DNA from: Nocardioides immobilis
GTDB lineage: Bacteria; Actinomycetota; Actinomycetes; Propionibacteriales; Nocardioidaceae
Length of the DNA stretch: 43,390 nt
Assembly: GCF_003515065.1 (NCBI RefSeq)
Contig: NZ_QXGH01000048.1
Coordinates: 1 to 43,390 of the forward strand
Direction of reading: 5' to 3'
Below the pieces are notes generated by a model. It was given only the letters and a program-made list of their open reading frames with translations, did not search any database and was not told the DNA's origin. A program made the translations under genes and the position numbers. Positions 1 to 6,875 of the stretch are shown here, one piece after another; position 1 is the stretch's first letter, and every line of letters begins with the position of its first letter.

Positions 1-51
1 CTACGTCGGCAACGGCCAACCCCGCGGCCAACGCCCACGATCCAACCAAAC

Positions 52-122
52 GTCACCGAAGTCCTGAGACATGGAGTGTCACCGATGTCCTGATGCAGAA
101 CAGTCACCGCTGTCCTGAGACA
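52..122. repeat. Three imperfect direct repeats, GTCACCG..GTCCTGA
   Basis: Three 20-bp copies of the pattern GTCACCGNNGTCCTGANNCA lie at 52-71, 78-97 and 103-122, with start-to-start spacings of 26 and 25 bp. Such motifs are often seen at the ends of IS481-like transposase genes in actinobacteria, so this may be the end of a mobile element truncated by the window edge. No transposase is visible, so the link is inference. Confidence 0.55.
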
Positions 123-415
123 TCACATGGCGAGGTTCTTCACGATTCTTCGCCTTGGTTTCGAGGCTCCTCGCTGCGCTCGTCGCACCTTAGCCAGCGG
201 CAGCCAGCGCGACCTCGCACCTCCGTCAGCGGCGGTGCGGCGCCTCGACAAGCTCGGCGGACGTGGGTCGATTCAGGCGGGCAAGCGGCTCACACGAGCA
301 GCGCGGGATCGGGGAGGAGGCGGGCGGCGGGTGACCCGCGCCACGTTCCTCGCGAAATCAACGACCACAACGGCCAGGCCAAGACGGCTACTTGTGGGTA
401 TCCCACGGAGGGGTC

Positions 416-421
416 TTAGGT
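416..421 (+). promoter_or_regulatory. Leaderless -10 box of malic enzyme
   Basis: TTAGGT (or TAGGTA one base later) ends 5-6 nt before the ATG at 428. A TTGTGG box about 18 nt upstream (393-398) could serve as -35. The spacing predicts transcription starting at or next to the start codon. This rules out the upstream TTG at 392 as the start. Confidence 0.5.
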
Positions 422-427
422 AGGCGC

Positions 428-1804
428 ATGAGTGTCACGCCTTCGTCGTACTCCATCACCATGCGTCTCTACGCCGAGCCCGACTTCGCCGTCGTGGGCA
501 AGGTGGCGACCACGATCGCCGAGGCGGGGGGCATCACCACGGCGATGGACGTCGCGGAGTCGCGTCACGACCGGCTGGTCCTCGACGTGACCTGCAGCGC
601 CACCGACTCCGACCACAGCGAGCGGCTGGTCCAGGCGGTCGAGCAGCTCGAGGGGGTGCAGGTCCACAAGGTCTCCGACCGCACGTTCCTGCTGCACCTG
701 GGCGGCAAGATCCAGGTCACCAGCAAGGTCCCGCTGAAGAACCGCGACGACCTGGCGATGGCCTACACGCCGGGAGTCGGCCGGGTCAGCATGGCGCTGC
801 ACAAGCACCCGGAGGACGTCGCCAAGCTGACCATCAAGGGCAACTCGGTGGCAGTCGTGACCGACGGCTCGGCCGTCCTCGGCCTCGGCAACATCGGCCC
901 CGGCGCCGCGTTGCCGGTGATGGAGGGCAAGGCCGCGCTCTTCAAGCGCTTCGCCAACATCGACGCCTGGCCGATCTGCCTGGCGAGCCAGGACGTCGAC
1001 GAGATCGTCCGCGCGGTCGAGATGATCGCGCCCGGCTTCGGGGGCATCAACCTCGAGGACATCGCCGCGCCGCGCTGCTTCGAGGTCGAGCGCCGGCTCC
1101 GGGAGTCGCTCGACATCCCGGTGTTCCACGACGACCAGCACGGTACGGCGATCGTCGTCCTCGCCGCGCTCCACAACGCGCTGCGGGTCGTCCGCAAGTC
1201 GCTGTCGGCCGCCCGCATCGTCGTCGCCGGGGGTGGCGCCGCCGGCTCGGCGATCGTCGCCCTCCTGCTGGCCGACGGGGCCGAGGACGTCATCGTCTGG
1301 GACCGCGAGGGCCTGCTGTCGACCGACGACACCTCGCTGCCGCCCGCGAAGCGCGAGCTGGCGTCGATCACCAACCCCCGCAACGTCCGCGGCACCCTCC
1401 AGGACGGGCTCCGGGGCGCCGACGTGTTCATCGGCGTCAGCGGGCCCGGCGTGCTCCAGCCCGAGTGGATCCAGGAGATGGCCGAGGGCGCGGTCGTCTT
1501 CGCGCTCGCCAACCCCGACCCGGAGGTCGATCCCGCCGACGCGGCGAAGTACGCGGCCGTGGTCGCGTCCGGTCGCTCGGACTATCCCAACCAGATCAAC
1601 AACGTGCTTGCGTTCCCCGGCGTCTTCCGCGGTCTGCTCGACGCCCGCGCGTCCGAGGTCACCACCGACATGCTGCTGCGGGCCGCCCACGCGATCGCCA
1701 GGGTGGTGACCGACGAGGAGCTGCACGCCAGCTTCATCATCCCGAGCGTGTTCCACCCCGACGTACCGGGCGCGGTGGCCGCCGCCATCCGGGGTCAGGA
1801 GTGA
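428..1804 (+). CDS. NAD(P)-dependent malic enzyme with N-terminal ACT domain
   Basis: This enzyme oxidatively decarboxylates malate to pyruvate and links the TCA cycle with gluconeogenesis or NAD(P)H supply. The 458-residue protein starts with an ACT-like regulatory domain (about residues 8-85), continues with the malic N-terminal domain (YTPGVGRV, then MEGKAALFKRF with its conserved lysine, then HDDQHGTA near residue 234) and ends with a Rossmann NAD-binding domain whose glycine-rich loop GGGAAG lies near residue 268. An ACT domain suggests allosteric control by a small ligand, probably an amino acid. ATG 428 is chosen over TTG 392 because a -10 box sits directly before it and the ACT domain begins just after. 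The next gene overlaps its stop by 4 bp. Confidence 0.93.
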   Translation: MSVTPSSYSITMRLYAEPDFAVVGKVATTIAEAGGITTAMDVAESRHDRLVLDVTCSATDSDHSERLVQAVEQLEGVQVHKVSDRTFLLHLGGKIQVTSKVPLKNRDDLAMAYTPGVGRVSMALHKHPEDVAKLTIKGNSVAVVTDGSAVLGLGNIGPGAALPVMEGKAALFKRFANIDAWPICLASQDVDEIVRAVEMIAPGFGGINLEDIAAPRCFEVERRLRESLDIPVFHDDQHGTAIVVLAALHNALRVVRKSLSAARIVVAGGGAAGSAIVALLLADGAEDVIVWDREGLLSTDDTSLPPAKRELASITNPRNVRGTLQDGLRGADVFIGVSGPGVLQPEWIQEMAEGAVVFALANPDPEVDPADAAKYAAVVASGRSDYPNQINNVLAFPGVFRGLLDARASEVTTDMLLRAAHAIARVVTDEELHASFIIPSVFHPDVPGAVAAAIRGQE

Positions 1805-2217
1805 CCGGCAGGGTGCGAGCCCCCGACTTCAGCGACCAAGAGCTCGTCGCCGGCCTGGCGGCCGCGGCGGCCGAGCTCGGCGAGCCGCTGACCGTCGGTG
1901 CCTACGACGCCTGGCAGCGCGCCCGCGACGCCGCCTCCCCGGCGCTGGTGATCCGCCGGTTCGGGTCGTGGACGCAGGCGTGTTCCCGTGCGGACGTCGC
2001 GACCAACACGACCCGCTCGACGAGCCGGCGCTGGTCGGACGACGAGGTCGTCGCCATAGTCGCCACCTACCTCGGCTCGCCGGGAAGCACGGGGACGTTC
2101 GCCGACTACAGCGCGTGGGCCAAGGCGCAGGAGGACGCGCCCAGTGGCGCGACGCTCCGGCAGCGGTTCCCCTGGGCCGAGGTGAAGGACCGTGCCGAGC
2201 GGATGCGGGGCGCGTAG
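1801..2217 (+). CDS. Homing-endonuclease-associated repeat protein
   Basis: The 138-residue protein carries two repeats of the kind called homing endonuclease associated repeat (HNH_repeat). The first is about residues 6-60, with YDAWQRARDAASPALVIRRF followed by GSWTQAC; the second is about 70-130, with YSAWAKAQEDAPSGATLRQRF followed by PWAEV. In this family the repeats are thought to bind DNA. No catalytic HNH motif is present, so the protein looks like a stand-alone DNA-binding module. The GTG start overlaps the malic enzyme stop (GTGA), which implies translational coupling to a metabolic enzyme. Its role is unknown. Confidence 0.75.
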   Translation: MTGRVRAPDFSDQELVAGLAAAAAELGEPLTVGAYDAWQRARDAASPALVIRRFGSWTQACSRADVATNTTRSTSRRWSDDEVVAIVATYLGSPGSTGTFADYSAWAKAQEDAPSGATLRQRFPWAEVKDRAERMRGA

Positions 2218-2231
2218 CCCGGCAAGCGTCC

Positions 2232-2606
2232 TCAGAAGGCGAAGGGGCCGAGCCGTCCCCAGGCCACCAGGCCGGCGAGCACGGCCAGCCCGACGTTGAG
2301 GCCGACCTTCGGCACCTCTCCCTGCTTGAGGTGGGTGGCGACCGCGCCGACCATCACCAGCACGAGCCCGGCCGCGGCGGCGCCGACCAGCCAGGGGAGG
2401 ACGTCCGCCGCAGCGGGGACCACCAGGCCGATCGCGGCCGCGACCTCGAGCGCCGCGATGGTGCGGACGAGCGGGGCGGGGACGTGGTGGACCCAGTCGC
2501 CGACGATCGGGGCGAGGTCGTCGATCGGCCGGCTCAGCTTGAGCAGGCCGGCGGCGAGGAAGACGGCGGCGAGCAGGACCTGGAGGACCCAGAGGGTGGT
2601 GTTCAT
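2232..2606 (-). CDS. DoxX family membrane protein
   Basis: This is a 124-residue integral membrane protein with four predicted helices (about 4-22, 45-63, 68-88, 99-118). The first helix has the pattern LLAAVFLAAGLLKL, typical of DoxX/DoxX-like proteins. Members of the family accompany oxidoreductases and redox stress systems but their chemistry is mostly unproven. Its ATG overlaps the stop of the upstream truncated monooxygenase by 4 bp, so the two were once expressed as one unit. It is transcribed convergently with the HNH-repeat gene, 14 bp away. Confidence 0.85.
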   Translation of the reverse strand: MNTTLWVLQVLLAAVFLAAGLLKLSRPIDDLAPIVGDWVHHVPAPLVRTIAALEVAAAIGLVVPAAADVLPWLVGAAAAGLVLVMVGAVATHLKQGEVPKVGLNVGLAVLAGLVAWGRLGPFAF

Positions 2607-3352
2607 GTGGCTTTCCTTCGTGAGGGGGTCGGATGGGCGCCGCGGACGCGGTCGATGACGGCGAGCGGGTCGGCGGGCGCTCCAGCGCCGCGCCAGGCGA
2701 CGTGCTGGTCGGGGCGGATGAGCACGAGGTCGCGCTCGTAGAGCGCGCGGGCGTGGGGGTCACGGACGTCGACCACGTCGAGGGGTACGCCGCGCCGGGC
2801 GGCCATCGCGACCAGTCCGTCGACGTCGTGGTCGGCGAACCGCAGGAGCGTGAACCCGCGACCGAACAGGTCGAAGATCGCCCGGCCGTCGGCCAGGTGC
2901 AGGCTGGGGGGCCGGGACCCGGGCCAGGTGCTGGGGACGTACTCGTCCATCCGCAGCGCGGGCGGCTCCCCTTCGGGCTCGGGTACGACGACGGGCGACT
3001 CGTCGTACCGGTAGCCGATCTCGATGCCGAGCGCCTCGTTCTCCAGGTTGCCGAGGTCCCGGATCTCCCGGCCGAGCCGGGCCCGGGTGCGGTCGCCGTA
3101 CCAGCGCTCGCTGTGCATCTCCGCCCACTTGCTGCTCATGATCGCTCCGCGGACCGCGGCGTGGCGGGCCGCGGCTACCCGGTTGCGGAGGGCGACGGCG
3201 CGCCGCTCGTCGGCGTACGCCGTGAGCAGGCCCGGATCGCCCCAGCCCTGGAGCTGCGCGGCGAGCGCCCAGCCGAGGCCGACGGCGTCGCCGACGCCGG
3301 TGTTCATGCCGTAGCCGCCGGTGGGCGTCACCTGGTGGGCCACAGTGTTCAA
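2603..3352 (-). pseudogene. 5'-truncated FAD monooxygenase (PheA/MhpA-type), C-terminal half only
   Basis: The translation opens at AHQVTPTGGYGMNTGVGDAV, which in intact aromatic-ring flavin monooxygenases is the third FAD motif (GDAAHxxxP), normally near residue 290. Everything before it (GxGxxG nucleotide-binding fold, DG motif and substrate domain) is missing; only the C-terminal half including the thioredoxin-like domain (about 249 residues) remains. Directly upstream is an AT-rich regulatory region and then a divergent TetR gene, so the lost part is not nearby. A TTG at 3352 or the GTG at 3343 could start a short protein, but it could not bind FAD as an enzyme. The DoxX gene follows with a 4-bp overlap. 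Confidence 0.8.
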
Positions 3353-3370
3353 TATTAGTCAATAGTGTTC
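3344..3370. promoter_or_regulatory. AT-rich divergent control region with direct repeats
   Basis: AGTGTTC occurs at 3344-3350 and again at 3364-3370, exactly 20 bp apart (two helical turns). Nested inside, TCAATA occurs at 3349-3354 and 3359-3364, 10 bp apart. The AT content is far above the surroundings. The position between the truncated monooxygenase and the divergent TetR gene suggests binding sites for that TetR. On the minus strand the stretch contains TTGACT, which may be a -35 box. Confidence 0.5.
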
Positions 3371-3389
3371 CAAACGAGGCGATGTGATC

Positions 3390-3395
3390 TAGGTT
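3390..3395 (+). promoter_or_regulatory. Leaderless -10 box of TetR gene at 3402
   Basis: TAGGTT ends exactly 6 nt before the ATG at 3402, the same spacing found at several other genes in this window. Confidence 0.55.
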
Positions 3396-3401
3396 GTGCC
3401 C

Positions 3402-4010
3402 ATGAACGGCACCGAGCAGCGGATCAGATCCGCGGCGATCCGGCTCTTCGCCGAGCGCGGCAGTGCCGACGTGACCATCAGCGATCTCGCGACCGAGGCC
3501 GGCGTCGCGCGGGGCACGCTCTACCGCAACGTCGGGTCGATCGAGTCGCTCTATGAACGGGTCCGCCTCGACCTGGCTGCTGCGATTCATGTCCAGAACG
3601 TGCAGGTGATGGACGCTGCTGGCATCACCGACCCGCCCGCGCGGCTCGCCACCGGCACCCGGCTGCTGGTTCGGATGGCCCACGACGATCCTTCCTTCGG
3701 GCGGTTCATGGTCCGGTTCGGGCTTGCCGACGAGACGCTGCGCGAGATCCTCAGCGGCCCGCCCATGCAGGATCTGGCCAAGGGCATCGCGGCAGGCCGC
3801 TACGCCGTTCCTCCCGGCAGTGAGCTGAGCATCGCCTCGATGCTCATGGGCACGGTGATCGGCGCGATGTGGATGGTGCTCGAAGGTCACCAGGGCTGGC
3901 GCGAGGCCGGCGCCGGCGCGGCCGAGCTGGTGCTGCGCTCGCTCGGGGTCGCCGGCGACGAGGCCAAGGAGCTGGTGAGCGTGCCGCTGCCGGAAGGCAC
4001 CGCGGGCTGA
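3402..4010 (+). CDS. TetR/AcrR family transcriptional regulator
   Basis: The 202-residue protein has a typical TetR N-terminal DNA-binding domain: helix 1 with IRSAAIRLFAERG, then the helix-turn-helix TISDLATEAGVARGTLYRNV (about residues 26-45) and the start of helix 4 at SIESLYERV. The C-terminal domain is a generic ligand-binding domain. It is divergent from the truncated monooxygenase and DoxX genes, so it probably once repressed them, responding to an aromatic compound; this is inferred from position only. ATG 3402 is preferred over GTG 3396 because a -10 box lies 6 nt upstream of the ATG. Its 3' end faces the next TetR gene with a 6-bp gap. Confidence 0.88.
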   Translation: MNGTEQRIRSAAIRLFAERGSADVTISDLATEAGVARGTLYRNVGSIESLYERVRLDLAAAIHVQNVQVMDAAGITDPPARLATGTRLLVRMAHDDPSFGRFMVRFGLADETLREILSGPPMQDLAKGIAAGRYAVPPGSELSIASMLMGTVIGAMWMVLEGHQGWREAGAGAAELVLRSLGVAGDEAKELVSVPLPEGTAG

Positions 4011-4016
4011 GTGCTC

Positions 4017-4670
4017 CTACGCGTCGCTCGCCGGCGCGATCAGCTCGTCGAGGTCCGGCAGGGGGCGCCGGCAGATCTCCTCCGCCTCCGCGGCATCGAG
4101 GCCGAACATCCGCAGCAGGTCGGCGGTGAGCGCGTCGGCGGACGCGGCCTCGTCGCGGTCGGGCTGGTCGTGCAGCAGCTGTCCGAGTGCGAGCACCGCC
4201 CCGCCGGCGGCGACGAGCGCGAGCTCGGGGTCGGCGGTCGTGAAGCGCCCGGCCTCCAGGGCCGCCTTGATGTCACGCAACGCCCGCGGCGCGAGGCCGT
4301 GGTCGGACATGATCAGCTCCGGGCCGTGGTGCAGCATGACCCGGCTCGCGCCGGGGAGCCGCCGGTGGAGCCGGCCGGTCAGCCGGAACGCGCGGGCGAA
4401 CACCTCGGCCGGGTCGTCGATGCCCTCGGTCACCCGGTCCATCAGCTCGCCGTGCGCCTCGAGGACCTGGTCGACGGCAGCCTGGAAGAGCTCTTCCTTG
4501 CTGTCGAAGTGGTTGTAGAAGCTGCCGAGCCCCACGTCGGCCGCCTGGGTGATCTCGAGGACGCTCACGTTGGTCCGGTCCTCGGCCAGCAGCTCCTGGG
4601 CCGCTCCGATCAGGGCCGCGCGGGTGCGGGCGCGGCGACGGTCCAACCGGCTGGCTGCTTGCTCGCTCAC
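4017..4670 (-). CDS. TetR family repressor A of the operon at 4798-10977
   Basis: The 217-residue regulator has the helix-turn-helix LEITQAADVGLGSFYNHF (about residues 38-55) followed by DSKEELFQAAV. It is a paralogue of the regulator at 17003-17644: the DNA-recognition segments differ at few positions (VGLGSFYNHF against VGFGSFYNHF), and the C-terminal halves share the order DDPAEVFA, FRLTGRLHR, and a CRRPLPDLDE-like end. It is divergent from the extradiol dioxygenase operon, and the 127 bp between them hold two palindromes that are its probable operators. The likely role is repression of itself and the operon, relieved by an aromatic pathway intermediate. Confidence 0.9.
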   Translation of the reverse strand: MSEQAASRLDRRRARTRAALIGAAQELLAEDRTNVSVLEITQAADVGLGSFYNHFDSKEELFQAAVDQVLEAHGELMDRVTEGIDDPAEVFARAFRLTGRLHRRLPGASRVMLHHGPELIMSDHGLAPRALRDIKAALEAGRFTTADPELALVAAGGAVLALGQLLHDQPDRDEAASADALTADLLRMFGLDAAEAEEICRRPLPDLDELIAPASDA

Positions 4671-4718
4671 GACGTCTCCCGTCCTGCTCCGGGCGAAGCG
4701 TACCTGCTCGCCGTCATA

Positions 4719-4736
4719 TCTGACGAATTCGTCAGA
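4719..4736. promoter_or_regulatory. Operator A1, perfect 18-bp palindrome
   Basis: TCTGACGAATTCGTCAGA is a perfect palindrome. It lies six bases upstream of a TTGACA -35 box (4742-4747) reading toward the dioxygenase operon. The centre is at 4727.5, exactly 44 bp from the centre of operator A2. It is the probable binding site for the adjacent TetR protein. Confidence 0.8.
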
Positions 4737-4741
4737 AACTA

Positions 4742-4747
4742 TTGACA
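4742..4747 (+). promoter_or_regulatory. -35 box of operon A
   Basis: TTGACA sits between the two operators. The best -10 candidate (GACGAT, 18 bp downstream) falls inside operator A2. The same box is found at the same relative place in control region B. Confidence 0.6.
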
Positions 4748-4764
4748 GACGATATCGCCATAAC

Positions 4765-4778
4765 TGACGATATCGTCA
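4765..4778. promoter_or_regulatory. Operator A2, perfect 14-bp palindrome
   Basis: TGACGATATCGTCA has the same half-site as operator A1 (TGACGA-NN-TCGTCA). It overlaps the probable -10 region and ends 19 nt before the ATG of the dioxygenase, so a bound repressor would block transcription directly. A degenerate half copy (GACGATATCG) lies between the operators at 4749-4758. Confidence 0.8.
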
Positions 4779-4797
4779 ACAACGAGAGGAGCCGGTG

Positions 4798-5937
4798 ATG
4801 GGAGCAGACACTCACCACGGCACGCACAACGACCTGCACAGCGAGCAGGGCGCGCTCTCCGGCGAGCACCCCGGACGTGCGGAGAACCCGGTGATCAAGG
4901 TCGCCGACCTGGCCTGGCTGGAGTTCGAGAAGCCGGACCTCGACCGTGCTGAGCTGTTCGCCCACGCCTTCGGCTTCGCCACGGCCGCCCGCAGCGCCGA
5001 CGAGCTCCAGCTCCGCGGTGCGTACGCCGGAGCTCCGTGCGTGATCATCCGGCGCGGGCCGAAGTCCCGGTACGCCGGCGCGGCCTTCCAGGCGTCCGAC
5101 GACGCCGACCTGCTCCGGCTCGCGGACGCGACCGGAACCCGGGTGACGAACCTGCCGGAGAGCATCGGCGGAGCCGTCGTCGACCTGACCGCGCCCGACG
5201 GTGCCGGGGTCAGGGTGGTCAGCGGGATGCACGCGCTGCCCGCGCTCGAGACCCAGCCGGCGCTCACGTTCAACACGGGCGGCGAGCTGCGCCGCACCAA
5301 CGACACGCAGCGACCGCCGCGAGCGCCGGCCCTGGTCGAGCGGCTCGGGCACGTCGTGCTCCAGAGCACGAAGTACCGCGAGAGCCTCGACTGGTACCTC
5401 CAGCACCTCGGCCTGATCGTCAGCGACTTCAAGTACTTCGACGGGCAGCGCGAGCGCGGCCCGACGATGAGCTTCATCCGCTGCGACCGCGGCTCGGAGC
5501 CGGCCGACCACCACACGCTGGCGATGACCCTGGGCCCGCGGGACCGCTACGTGCACTCGGCGTACCAGGTCTCGGACCTCGACGCGCTCGCCGCAGGCGG
5601 GGAGCACCTCCGCGAGCAGGGCTACTACCGGTCCTGGGGGATCGGGCGGCACATCGAGGGCAGCCAGATCTTCGACTACTGGCGCGACCCGGACGGCTTC
5701 CTGGTCGAGCACTTCACCGACGGCGACCGGTTCGACAACACGCTCGAGCCGGGCTGGTCGCCGCTGACCGCGTCCGGGCTCGCCCAGTGGGGGCCGCCCG
5801 CCAGCAAGGACTTCATGGGGATCAGCCCCAGCCGCGAGTCCCTGCGCGAGCTCAGGTCAATGGTGACCGCGCTCCGCGACGACAACGAGTTCGACCTCGC
5901 GCGCCTGCGCGGCCTGATGAAAGTAGCCACGTCATGA
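4798..5937 (+). CDS. VOC-family extradiol ring-cleavage dioxygenase
   Basis: This 379-residue protein has two vicinal-oxygen-chelate modules (about 33-150 and 180-310), the type I extradiol dioxygenase layout of catechol 2,3-dioxygenase and BphC. The second module keeps the 2-His-1-Glu iron ligands: His185 (RLGHVVLQS), His253 (YVHSAYQV) and Glu304 (GFLVEHFTD). It should open a catecholic ring next to the hydroxyls. About 30 extra N-terminal residues rich in His and Glu precede the first module. ATG 4798 is preferred to GTG 4795 because GAGAGGAG lies at a good distance. It is the first gene of an operon whose next gene overlaps by 4 bp. The substrate cannot be told from sequence. Confidence 0.88.
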   Translation: MGADTHHGTHNDLHSEQGALSGEHPGRAENPVIKVADLAWLEFEKPDLDRAELFAHAFGFATAARSADELQLRGAYAGAPCVIIRRGPKSRYAGAAFQASDDADLLRLADATGTRVTNLPESIGGAVVDLTAPDGAGVRVVSGMHALPALETQPALTFNTGGELRRTNDTQRPPRAPALVERLGHVVLQSTKYRESLDWYLQHLGLIVSDFKYFDGQRERGPTMSFIRCDRGSEPADHHTLAMTLGPRDRYVHSAYQVSDLDALAAGGEHLREQGYYRSWGIGRHIEGSQIFDYWRDPDGFLVEHFTDGDRFDNTLEPGWSPLTASGLAQWGPPASKDFMGISPSRESLRELRSMVTALRDDNEFDLARLRGLMKVATS

Positions 5938-6875
5938 GCATCACCGTCCTCCGCACCGCCGACGCCTGGTGGGTCCAGACCGGCGGCAGTGCCAGCAAGA
6001 TCGACACGACCGCCGCGACCACCGGTGAGCTGCTCGCCGACCGGGACGCGATCGACGCAGCGGTCGCCGGAACAGAGACGGTCCCCGTCGACAGCCTGGC
6101 TCTGGTCTCACCGGTCACCGCGCCGTGCCGGGTGGTCGCGCAGATGACGAACTTCCGCTCGCACGTCGCCGATGCGGGCATGAACCCCGACACCACCCCG
6201 CTGACGTTCTTCCGCAAGACGTCCGGCTCGATCTCGGGGCCGGACGACGACATCGTCCGGCCCGGCCACGTGCGGTTCCTCGACTACGAGGTCGAGATCG
6301 GGATCGTGTTCGGGAAGTCGGTCCCGGTCGGCACCACGATCACCGCCGACAACCTCGGCGAGTACGTCGCCGGCCTGGTCGTCACCAACGACGTCAGCGC
6401 CCGGGACCTGCAGCTGCCGAAGACGCAGTTCTTCGAGGCCAAGTCCTACCCGACGTTCACGCCCGTCGGCCCGGCGCTGGTGCTGCTCGAAGGCGACGAG
6501 CTCAAGCGGTTCGCCGACCTGCGGCTCACCCTCAAGGTCAACGGCGCGGTCCGCCAGGATGCCGTCGTCGCGGGCGACATGATCTTCCAGCCGCTTGAGG
6601 CACTGCAGGCGCTCACCGGCTTCCAGCGGCTCGACGCCGGCGACCTGCTGCTGACCGGGACCCCGGTCGGCACCGCCCTCAGCGCACCGCCGAAGCCGAT
6701 CGAGATCATCGGCAACCTGCTCCCGGCGCACGTGAAGTGGAAGGCGTTCTTCAAGCGGCAGGCCGGCAACCCGAAGTACCTCCACGACGGCGACGTCGTC
6801 GAGGCCGGCGTCGCGACCGACGACGGGGCGATCGACCTCGGCACCCAGCGCACCGTCGTGCGCTACGCGTCGTGA
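5934..6875 (+). CDS. Fumarylacetoacetate hydrolase family protein
   Basis: The 313-residue protein has a short N-terminal domain and a C-terminal FAH catalytic domain (about 60-310). Visible family motifs are the metal-binding acidic set DYEVEIGIVFG and VTNDVSARDLQ, then KSYPTFTPVGPALV and LLTGTPVGTA. Members hydrolyse C-C bonds of beta-diketones or act as hydratase/decarboxylase on ring-cleavage products. Here it directly follows an extradiol dioxygenase and probably processes its product. The ATG overlaps the dioxygenase stop (ATGA). Its C-terminal region contains an insertion (about 245-290, ending WKAFFKRQAGNPKYLHDG) longer than in small FAH proteins. Confidence 0.88.
   Translation: MSITVLRTADAWWVQTGGSASKIDTTAATTGELLADRDAIDAAVAGTETVPVDSLALVSPVTAPCRVVAQMTNFRSHVADAGMNPDTTPLTFFRKTSGSISGPDDDIVRPGHVRFLDYEVEIGIVFGKSVPVGTTITADNLGEYVAGLVVTNDVSARDLQLPKTQFFEAKSYPTFTPVGPALVLLEGDELKRFADLRLTLKVNGAVRQDAVVAGDMIFQPLEALQALTGFQRLDAGDLLLTGTPVGTALSAPPKPIEIIGNLLPAHVKWKAFFKRQAGNPKYLHDGDVVEAGVATDDGAIDLGTQRTVVRYAS

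Larger units (their letters stand above)
1..427. other. Edge region without a supported gene
   Basis: I see no credible gene here. Open frames near 93-423 have arginine- and serine-rich translations with no family resemblance. The region holds three short direct repeats (52-122) and, around 150-187, a GC-rich stretch with the look of an intergenic repeat common in high-GC actinobacteria. The first ~90 bases can be read as the tail of an open frame ending with a stop at 90-92, which could be the end of a transposase gene outside the window; this is a guess. The last 40 bases are the malic enzyme promoter. Confidence 0.5.

Noticed and set aside
93..423. Two overlapping open frames at the left edge
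   Set aside because: Arg/Ser-rich translations with no family features; the end overlaps the malic enzyme promoter.
392..427. TTG 392 as malic enzyme start
   Set aside because: It lies upstream of the probable -10 box; ATG 428 fits the promoter and the ACT domain.
416..1756. 446-codon antisense frame over the malic enzyme
   Set aside because: Shadow of a high-GC gene; Arg/Asp/Gly-rich with no motif, while the plus strand is a clear malic enzyme.
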